From the NCBI GenBank assembly GCA_016198945.1, contig JACQHO010000030.1, positions 1 through 6,589 on the forward strand: 6,589 nucleotides of DNA, in the 5' to 3' direction. This DNA is from Nitrospirota bacterium (GTDB lineage Bacteria; Nitrospirota; Nitrospiria; JACQBZ01). Position numbers and translations under genes: made by a program. The notes under the pieces were generated by a model. The model worked only from the letters and a program-made list of their open reading frames with translations. It was not told the DNA's origin and made no database searches. How positions within the stretch are numbered: the first letter of the stretch is position 1; each line of letters begins with the position of its first letter. Shown here piece after piece: positions 1-4,741 of this stretch.

Positions 1-9
1 AATCTTCAT
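1..9 (-). CDS. 5' end of a divergent gene, running off the left edge
   Basis: Only the first three codons are in the window: ATG AAG ATT (Met-Lys-Ile) on the minus strand. The call rests on the very good ribosome binding site before it: AAGGAGGAG on the minus strand (positions 25-17), 7 nt before the ATG. The product cannot be identified. The gene points away from the plus-strand small-protein pair, so the roughly 100 bp between them is a divergent regulatory region. Confidence 0.6.
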
Positions 10-28
10 GGTTTTTCTCCTCCTTGTT

Positions 29-54
29 GGTTATGGTTCATGGTTCACCGTTAC
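29..54. repeat. Degenerate heptad tandem repeat
   Basis: Three to four imperfect units of about 7 bp built on GGTTCAT/GGTTCAC (clearest copies at 35-41 and 42-48, with decayed units on either side). It lies just upstream of the ribosome site of the leftmost minus-strand gene, in its probable 5' untranslated region. Short heptad tracts like this are common in intergenic DNA; no function can be assigned. Confidence 0.4.
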
Positions 55-66
55 ACTAACTGTAAC
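50..66. promoter_or_regulatory. Operator-like inverted repeat
   Basis: Perfect 6-bp inverted repeat GTTACA-N5-TGTAAC, 17 bp overall. It sits between the divergent start sites, ending 11 bp before the -35 box of the plus-strand promoter, centred about 55 bp upstream of the predicted plus-strand transcription start. Size and position fit a dimeric regulator acting as activator on the right-hand promoter or as repressor of the left-hand gene. No regulator family is recognised from the motif; the role is inference. Confidence 0.35.
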
Positions 67-77
67 AAACGGGCCTG

Positions 78-106
78 TTGACTGCCCTTCCGGATACCGG
101 TATAAT
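78..106 (+). promoter_or_regulatory. Sigma-70-type promoter of the small membrane-protein pair
   Basis: TTGACT at 78-83 (one mismatch to TTGACA), a 17-bp spacer, and a perfect TATAAT at 101-106. This is close to the ideal housekeeping promoter. The predicted transcription start is about 112-114, only 3-5 nt before the ATG at 117, so the first mRNA would be leaderless or nearly so. Confidence 0.75.
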
Positions 107-116
107 GAATTCACCT

Positions 117-296
117 ATGAACAAACGGCTGGATTTACTCGCAAAATATCTCGCGGATTTGAGCAAGATATTCTTTAGTGCCGTTGTTGTAAAACAATTT
201 ATCGAACGCAAATTTGACTTTCTCGAGTTTAGCATCGGATTTTTGAGCGCTGTTTCTTTATTCATCATCGCCTATTTTGTCCAACCAAAGGAGTAA
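117..296 (+). CDS. Small two-helix membrane protein, unknown function (59 aa)
   Basis: The function is not recognised. The protein has a basic N-terminus (MNKR), an amphipathic-to-hydrophobic helix around residues 13-29 (LADLSKIFFSAVVVKQF), a short charged turn (ERKFD), and a hydrophobic helix around residues 36-55, ending in QPKE. It reads as a two-helix inner-membrane hairpin. The KYLADLSKIFFSA stretch recalls small DUF-type membrane proteins of the DUF6722 kind, but that is an unverified impression. The reading frame is open further upstream, but a TTG at 78 lies in the -35 box and the ATG at 105 overlaps the -10 box; ATG 117 is the first start that transcripts from this promoter can contain. 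No Shine-Dalgarno precedes it, which fits leaderless translation. The next small gene begins 3 bp after its stop, so the two form a tiny operon. Confidence 0.6.
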   Translation: MNKRLDLLAKYLADLSKIFFSAVVVKQFIERKFDFLEFSIGFLSAVSLFIIAYFVQPKE

Positions 297-299
297 CCC

Positions 300-395
300 A
301 TGACTTGGCTTTCCATTACCGGCTTAGTGCTTGTGGCTTTGGCCTTGGCCGCGCTGGCCATCGTCAAGTACCAAGAACACCATCCGAAAAAGTAG
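300..395 (+). CDS. 31-aa single-pass membrane microprotein
   Basis: Very short gene with strong translation signals: AAAGGAG at 287-293, 6 nt before the ATG at 300, overlapping the end of the preceding gene. The product has one clear transmembrane helix at residues 3-22, made mostly of Leu, Val and Ala, then a hydrophilic tail KYQEHHPKK with two adjacent histidines and basic residues. By the positive-inside rule the tail probably faces the cytoplasm. Function is unknown. Tight spacing after the 59-aa membrane protein suggests co-translation and perhaps a two-subunit membrane complex, which is inference. It converges on the prepilin gene with only 13 bp between the stop codons. The other reading frame here (331-528) is a shadow of this gene and of the prepilin gene. 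Confidence 0.6.
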   Translation: MTWLSITGLVLVALALAALAIVKYQEHHPKK

Positions 396-417
396 CGAAG
401 TCATCTATCTACCACTT
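387..417. terminator. Weak stem-loop shared by two convergent gene ends
   Basis: On the minus strand, AAGTGGTAG (417-409) can pair with CTACTTTTT (395-387) around a 13-nt loop, with one T-T mismatch and two G-T wobbles. The 3' arm ends in five T residues on the minus strand, so it could act as a weak intrinsic terminator for the prepilin gene. Both stop codons lie inside the stem. The stem is AT-rich and unstable, so this is a tentative call; no stronger terminator is visible for either gene. Confidence 0.25.
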
Positions 418-801
418 CTCATACCCTTTCGTGGTCGAATAGACAAGACCATTTGCAGTGTTGTATCCATATCGATTCCCGAACGGATCGATCGGATAAC
501 CGGCCTCATCCAACGTGGCCGTCTTTAAGTACTGATCCGTGAAGATCGTTCCTTTATTCATGGGGACGACGTACTGCTCCCGTATCAAGTCCCGAAGGTC
601 GGCCGGGATTTTCTGCTTCGTCAGCACGTAGACCTGAACCGCCTTCCGGATATTTCCGATTGAAATCTGCAGTGCCACTTCCCGTGCCTCCTGCGCCATC
701 CGCTGGTACTTCGGGATCAGCACCCCCATAAAGATCGAGATCAGGACCAGAACGATCAGCGTATCAACAATCCCAAGGCCCTGTTCCCCTTTGAGCCGCA
801 T
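409..801 (-). CDS. Prepilin-like protein (type IV pilin / GspG-like pseudopilin), 130 aa
   Basis: Structural subunit of a type IV pilus or type II secretion pseudopilus. It has a short basic leader (MRLKGEQG), a predicted prepilin peptidase cut after Gly8, then a hydrophobic N-terminal helix at residues 9-30. With the cut there, Pro30 falls at mature position 22, where pilins have their conserved proline, so the alignment is secure. The mature protein starts LGIVD instead of FTLIE: position +5 is Asp13, not the near-invariant Glu. The C-terminal part has a GspG-like YPIDPFGNRYGY stretch (102-113) and ends rich in Tyr and Trp; there is no cysteine. AAGG lies 5 nt before the ATG. A sigma-54 promoter about 50 bp upstream and the adjacent PilR-type regulator make it the best candidate for the main pilin of this cluster (pilA position). 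A pseudopilin role remains possible. Confidence 0.88.
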   Translation of the reverse strand: MRLKGEQGLGIVDTLIVLVLISIFMGVLIPKYQRMAQEAREVALQISIGNIRKAVQVYVLTKQKIPADLRDLIREQYVVPMNKGTIFTDQYLKTATLDEAGYPIDPFGNRYGYNTANGLVYSTTKGYEKW

Positions 802-848
802 CTATGCCTTAATTAAACCAAACTCAAAATCTCCCGCCATATTATTAC

Positions 849-864
849 GCAAAGCCCATGCCAA
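849..864 (-). promoter_or_regulatory. Sigma-54 (-24/-12) promoter of the prepilin gene
   Basis: The minus strand reads TTGGCATG-GGCT-TTGC (864-849). Against the consensus YTGGCACG-N4-TTGC there is one mismatch (T for C in CACG). The invariant GG (862-861) and GC (850-849) are exactly 10 bp apart, as required. The predicted start is near 837-838, leaving a 5' leader of about 36 nt before the pilin ATG at 801. The neighbouring gene encodes a sigma-54 activator, which makes a chance match less likely. Confidence 0.8.
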
Positions 865-902
865 TAGAATTAATTTTATAGCACGTATAATTTCAATATG
901 TT

Positions 903-931
903 ATAGAATGTCGCCCGATAGAATTTTGTCG
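903..931 (-). promoter_or_regulatory. Candidate upstream activator sites for the pilin promoter
   Basis: Two direct repeats on the minus strand: CGACA followed by ATTCTAT, first at 931-918 and again at 913-903, 18 bp apart from CGACA to CGACA (the second copy lacks two A residues and shares one base between the two parts). A third ATTCTAT lies at 870-864, touching the -24 element. The pair sits about 70-95 bp upstream of the predicted start, a normal distance for sigma-54 activators. GACA/TGTC cores have been described in PilR binding sites. The assignment to the neighbouring regulator is inference. Confidence 0.45.
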
Positions 932-966
932 GCCTTGAGTAATCTCGTACACAAACGTCACCAATC

Positions 967-2334
967 TTACACAAGTCCATACTTCTTCATTTTATTGTAT
1001 AGATGCTTCCGGCTGATACCGAGGCGTTTTGCGGCCGCGGCGCGGCCGCCCTGTTCGTCTTTTAACGCCTGCTCGATCAGCTTCTTCTCGATATCCGAAC
1101 TGACCCGTTCCAGATGGCCGCGAAGGCCGCCCGTCCCGGTCGGTTCCGAAACGGCCTCGCCGGGCGGATGAACGGCATCCTGAAGATCATTCAGATCCAA
1201 AACCTCCTCGTCCGTCAACACGACCGCACGCTGGATGATATTTTCAAGCTCGCGGACATTGCCCGGCCATCGTTGACGGACCAGCCAGGTCAAGGCCCGA
1301 TCACCGAGCCGTTTCACCTTCCGATTGAATCGTTCGGCGTAGAGTTTCAAGAAAGAATGGGCCAACGCCGGAATGTCCTCCGGCCGCTCCCGAAGCGGCG
1401 GAAGATGAATATTCACGACGTTCAGGCGGTAGAAGAGGTCTTCCCGAAACTTCCCGGCGGCCACGGCCTCGCCCAGATCCCTGTTGGTCGCGGCGATGAT
1501 CCGGATATCCACGGCGATCGGTTTGATCCCGCCGACGCGTTCGATCTCCCGCTCCTGCAGCACGCGAAGGATCTTGGCCTGCATGCCCATCGGCATCTCG
1601 CCGATCTCGTCCAGGAAAAGGGTCCCCTCATGGGCCAGTTCGAATTTGCCGGGCTTCTGCTGATGCGCGCCGGTAAACGCCCCCTTTTCATGACCGAACA
1701 GCTCGGCCTCCAGCAGATTTTCCGGAATGCTGGCGCAGCTGACGGTGAGAAACAGCCGATCCCGGCGCGGGCTCTTCTGATGGATGGCGCGGGCCGCCAG
1801 CTCCTTTCCCGTGCCGCTTTCCCCCGTGATCAGGACGGTCACGTCGCTGTCGGCCACCTTGCGCATCCGATCGAACACCATTCGAACGGCCGGGCCGTCG
1901 CCCAGCATCGCCGGCGGGTTTTCACCCAGACGATTCTGAAGGGTTTTAACCTCCGCTTGCAGCCGGGAGCGCTCCGCGGCCCGCTTGATCACGATCCGCA
2001 TCTCGTCCAGATCGAACGGTTTCGTGAAGTAGTCATAGGCCCCTTTCTGCAACGTCTCAAGGGCCACCTTCTTGGACCCGAACGCCGTCATGAGGATGAC
2101 CAGAAGATCCGGATCCATCTCGCGCATCTTCTCCATCGCCAGCAGGCCGTTGAGACGGGGCATCTTGATATCCATCAGTACGATCTTAAACGCGCCGGAT
2201 CGGAGTTTTTCAAGCGCCTCCCGTCCGTCCGAAGCCGTCTCGAAAGCGTAGCCCTCCTTTTTGAGAGCCTCGCTCAGGAAAAACCGCATGCCCTCTTCGT
2301 CATCGACGATTAATATTTTAGGTAAGGATTCCAA
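967..2334 (-). CDS. NtrC/PilR-type sigma-54-dependent response regulator, 455 aa
   Basis: Transcription activator that, once phosphorylated, uses ATP to open sigma-54 promoters. Receiver domain at 5-120: acidic pocket DD11-12, phosphoacceptor Asp55 in MDIKMP, Thr83 and Lys105. AAA+ domain at about 140-375: Walker A GESGTGKE (171-178), sigma-54 contact loop GAFTGA (218-223), Walker B TLFLDEIGE (238-246), and the arginine-finger region FREDLFYRLNV (296-306). A Fis-type helix-turn-helix at 411-455 binds DNA. All key motifs are intact and the length is normal. Its kinase partner is probably the upstream gene, and the downstream pilin promoter is the likely target. The start is TTG at 2334, with only a weak GGGA site 6 nt ahead; there is no ATG or GTG in frame between it and the upstream stop, and the next internal Met (residue 16) would remove the acidic pocket. 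Unlike the genes before it, it is separated from its neighbour by a repeat element. Confidence 0.95.
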   Translation of the reverse strand: MESLPKILIVDDEEGMRFFLSEALKKEGYAFETASDGREALEKLRSGAFKIVLMDIKMPRLNGLLAMEKMREMDPDLLVILMTAFGSKKVALETLQKGAYDYFTKPFDLDEMRIVIKRAAERSRLQAEVKTLQNRLGENPPAMLGDGPAVRMVFDRMRKVADSDVTVLITGESGTGKELAARAIHQKSPRRDRLFLTVSCASIPENLLEAELFGHEKGAFTGAHQQKPGKFELAHEGTLFLDEIGEMPMGMQAKILRVLQEREIERVGGIKPIAVDIRIIAATNRDLGEAVAAGKFREDLFYRLNVVNIHLPPLRERPEDIPALAHSFLKLYAERFNRKVKRLGDRALTWLVRQRWPGNVRELENIIQRAVVLTDEEVLDLNDLQDAVHPPGEAVSEPTGTGGLRGHLERVSSDIEKKLIEQALKDEQGGRAAAAKRLGISRKHLYNKMKKYGLV

Positions 2335-2352
2335 ATGGGTTCCCGTTGTTTC

Positions 2353-2406
2353 GTAGGGGCGTGATGGATCACGCCCAAATCAGGGCGCCATGCATGGCGC
2401 CCCTAC
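2353..2406. repeat. 54-bp paired-hairpin element (REP/MITE-like) between kinase and regulator genes
   Basis: Outer perfect inverted repeat GTAGGGGCG (2353-2361) / CGCCCCTAC (2398-2406). Inside are two hairpins: GGGCGTGAT / ATCACGCCC (2357-2365 and 2368-2376) around GG, and a perfect 20-bp palindrome with arms GGGCGCCATG / CATGGCGCCC (2383-2402). The six bases AAATCA join them. It fills most of the 77-bp gap between the kinase stop and the regulator start. GTAGGGGC...GCCCCTAC hairpins are a recurring intergenic repeat style in many bacterial genomes. It could be a nonautonomous mobile repeat and, in mRNA, a stability or attenuation element. The structure is seen directly; mobility is inferred. 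Confidence 0.8.
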
Positions 2407-2411
2407 CGCCG

Positions 2412-3542
2412 TCATTTCACCGGCAGTTCGATTGTAAAAACCGTTTCGCCCTTGCCGCTCTCCACCTCGATCGTCCCGCCCTGCGCCGTCACGACCTGAT
2501 GCGTAATCGCCAGACCCAGACCGGTCCCGCCTTCCTTGGTGGTATAAAAGGGATCGAAGATCCGCTTATAATCCGAGGGGGAGATCGTCGAGTTTGTGTT
2601 CGCGATCTCGATGGTCACGCGTCGCGATTCGGACGGATCCGGATTCACCCGCAGCATCGTCCTGACCCGAATCGTCCCGGTTTCCGGAATCGCCTGGACG
2701 GCGTTCCGAAGCATGTTCAAGACGGCCTGGAGCATCGCCTCCCGGTCCAGCAGAATGTCGGCGATTTTCGTGTCGTACTCTTCGAGGATCGTGATTCGTT
2801 TTTGGTTCCGTTCATAGCCGGACAGCTCGATGGCATCATGGATCAGCCGGTTTAGATCCGCCTTTTCCATTGCGCCGCCGGACGGACGGGCGAGGCGCAA
2901 AAGCCGCTCCACAACCGTATCCAGCCGGTCCACCTCGCCCACAATCGTCTCGGCATATTTCCGTTCCGAGGGCGAAGCGGCCGATTCCTGCAGGAGCTGG
3001 GCCAGTCCTTTGACCGCCCCCAACGGATTTCGGATCTCGTGCGCGACGCCGGCCGCCAGCGTTCCCAGGGCCGCCAGCCGCTCGGTCCGCTGGAGCTGTT
3101 CCTGCATCGCCAGCTTCGACACCATCTGATTGAACTCATCTCCGAGATAGACAAACTCCCCCGTCGCGTCGAGCCGTACGTTCATCTTAAAATTGCCGGA
3201 CGAAACGCCGTGAATCGCCTCCTGGAGCCGCTTCACGGGCCGGACCAGGGCATACGCAATGAAGAGACCGGCCGCCAGCGCGATCAGGCCGCTGATCAGA
3301 AAGACCGGAATCATTCCGGTCACGGCCGGCGGGAACTCGGCAAGTCCGGCGGACCGACCGGACGCCTCGGACGAAAGGAACGCCCGTGACATCAGCGTGA
3401 CCGCGATGTAAGTCGGCGCAAGAGAGAACAGGATCAGGAAGAGAGGGATGAAGAAGAACAGACTGAGCTGAACGCGTCGCTTGAACAGGAATGAAGACAG
3501 ATTGCTCGCTGGAGTTCTATCCACCGCCGCCTTTGAAGACAT
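2412..3542 (-). CDS. HAMP-containing sensor histidine kinase (PilS position), 376 aa
   Basis: Membrane sensor kinase, probably phosphorylating the regulator encoded next. Transmembrane helices at about 24-50 and 77-100 flank an external loop of only about 25 residues, too short for a classical ligand domain, so it may sense membrane state or a partner protein. HAMP at about 97-145, then the dimerisation/phosphoacceptor helix with His168 in GVAHEIRNPLG, the N box around Asn276/Asn280 (LNMLRNAVQAI), F box FDPFYTTK (329-336) and G2 box GGTGLGL (339-344). The G1 box is abnormal: NTNSTI (315-320) stands where DxGxGI is expected. There is no PAS domain and fewer membrane helices than classical PilS, so the pilS name is not applied. 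The start is uncertain: ATG 3542 overlaps the platform gene by 26 bp with a weak ribosome site; GTG 3524 has AAAGG 5 nt ahead and would give 370 aa. Confidence 0.92.
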   Translation of the reverse strand: MSSKAAVDRTPASNLSSFLFKRRVQLSLFFFIPLFLILFSLAPTYIAVTLMSRAFLSSEASGRSAGLAEFPPAVTGMIPVFLISGLIALAAGLFIAYALVRPVKRLQEAIHGVSSGNFKMNVRLDATGEFVYLGDEFNQMVSKLAMQEQLQRTERLAALGTLAAGVAHEIRNPLGAVKGLAQLLQESAASPSERKYAETIVGEVDRLDTVVERLLRLARPSGGAMEKADLNRLIHDAIELSGYERNQKRITILEEYDTKIADILLDREAMLQAVLNMLRNAVQAIPETGTIRVRTMLRVNPDPSESRRVTIEIANTNSTISPSDYKRIFDPFYTTKEGGTGLGLAITHQVVTAQGGTIEVESGKGETVFTIELPVK

Positions 3543-4740
3543 TCATGAGGTTCCACCAGGGCATGAAGATCGCCAGCGCCAGAAAGAGGACGACCCCGCC
3601 GATGACGGCCAGCAACAACGGCTCCAGCGAGGTCGAGAGATTCCGAATCGAGTATTCCACCTCCTGGTCGTAGTAATCGGACACCTTCATCAACATCTCT
3701 TCCATTTTGCCGGTCTGCTCGCCGATGGAAACCATCTGGATCACGACCGGCGGAAAGATCCGGCTGACCTGCATCGGCTGGACGACGCCCCGGCCCTGCC
3801 GTGCGCTGTCCCGGATGTTGTCCACCACGCGTGAGATCACGGTATTCCCGACGGTCTGGGAGACGATTTCCAGCGTTTGCAAAATTGAAAGACCGCTGCG
3901 GGTCAGGGTTCCGAAGATGCGGGAGAACCGCGATAGAGCCGTCTTCAAGAAGATCGGACCGAAAACCGGCAGCCGGATTTTAAGTCCGTCCCACTGAAGC
4001 CGCCCCGCCTCCGTACGGAGGTAGGACCGGGCCGCGAAGACGGCAAGAACGATGACGGTCAGCATCAGCCACCAATAACTCTGAAAGGCCTGATTGATCC
4101 CGATCAGGATGCGGGTCGGAAGCGGCAGTTGGACTTTGAAGTTGGCGTACAAGGCCGCAAATCGTGGGATCACAAACTGCAAAAGAATAATGAACGCAAC
4201 CGCCAGCGATCCAATCACGATCTTCGGATATCGGGTGGCGGCCTTGATCCGGGCTCGGGTCTCGGCCTCATGCTCCGCGAGGGTCGCCAGGCGCTGCAGT
4301 ATCTCGTCCAGCACGCCGCCGGTTTCTCCGGCGCGGATCATGCTCACATAGAGGTTGCTGAAAACCGAAGGATGTTTCGCAAGGGCGTCCGAAAAGGAGC
4401 TGCCGCTTTCCACATCCCTGCGGACCTGCATGATGACGTTCTTCAGCCGCTTGTTTTGAGTCTGTTCAATCAGCGCTTCGAAGCTGGTCATGAAGGGCAG
4501 CCCGGCCGAGATGAGCGTGGCGAGCTGCCGTGAGAAGACGATCAAGTCCTGAGGGGAAACACGGATGAAGCGCTCGAAGAATTCGGCCGCGCCGACCCCG
4601 GGCCGCTGCTCCTCAATCGAAACGGGATGATAACCGAGATGATCGAGTTGCGACGCCACGGCGTCCCGGCCGGACGTCTCGATCGTGCCGGTGAACAAGG
4701 AACCGTATTTGTCCCGCGCGCGGTAGGTAAAAACTGGCAC
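3517..4740 (-). CDS. pilC: Type IV pilus / type II secretion platform protein PilC/GspF family, 407 aa
   Basis: Polytopic inner-membrane platform that couples the assembly ATPase to insertion of pilin subunits into the fibre. The N-terminal FTYRARDKYG segment is typical of the family. Two T2SSF repeats follow, at about 66-189 and 268-391, each with its signature (MIRAGETGGVLDE at 134-146; SIGEQTGKMEEML at 338-350). Hydrophobic segments lie at about 174-192, 222-238 and 374-397. The length is normal for the family. The start is GTG at 4740 with GAGGG 5 nt before it, 1 bp after the ATPase stop, so translation is almost certainly coupled. The 3' end overlaps the kinase start. The C-terminal GGGG before the stop is part of that overlap. 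It could equally be named gspF; pilC is preferred because of the kinase-regulator-pilin order downstream. Confidence 0.95.
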   Translation of the reverse strand: MPVFTYRARDKYGSLFTGTIETSGRDAVASQLDHLGYHPVSIEEQRPGVGAAEFFERFIRVSPQDLIVFSRQLATLISAGLPFMTSFEALIEQTQNKRLKNVIMQVRRDVESGSSFSDALAKHPSVFSNLYVSMIRAGETGGVLDEILQRLATLAEHEAETRARIKAATRYPKIVIGSLAVAFIILLQFVIPRFAALYANFKVQLPLPTRILIGINQAFQSYWWLMLTVIVLAVFAARSYLRTEAGRLQWDGLKIRLPVFGPIFLKTALSRFSRIFGTLTRSGLSILQTLEIVSQTVGNTVISRVVDNIRDSARQGRGVVQPMQVSRIFPPVVIQMVSIGEQTGKMEEMLMKVSDYYDQEVEYSIRNLSTSLEPLLLAVIGGVVLFLALAIFMPWWNLMNVFKGGGG

Positions 4741-4741
4741 G

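Noticed and set aside
78..116. Longer start (TTG 78 or ATG 105) for the 59-aa small protein
   Set aside because: These codons overlap the -35 and -10 boxes of the promoter and would not be in the transcript.
411..435. ACCAC / GTGGT inverted repeat as a terminator for the plus-strand pair
   Set aside because: Only 5 bp of stem with a 15-nt loop, no T-run, and located within the pilin coding sequence.
886..891. Plus-strand TATAAT in the regulator-pilin gap
   Set aside because: No acceptable -35 box at the right distance, and there is no plus-strand gene to serve; AT-rich DNA gives such matches by chance.
1030..1050. GC-rich palindromic stretch with two GCGGCCGC sites
   Set aside because: It lies inside the helix-turn-helix coding region and simply encodes Gly-Arg and a run of Ala; codon choice explains it.
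1114..2313. Long plus-strand open frame (399 codons) opposite the regulator gene
   Set aside because: It is entirely antisense to a gene with all NtrC-family motifs. The translation is rich in Arg, His, Gln, Gly and Pro without domains, as expected from the GC-rich codon use of the real gene.
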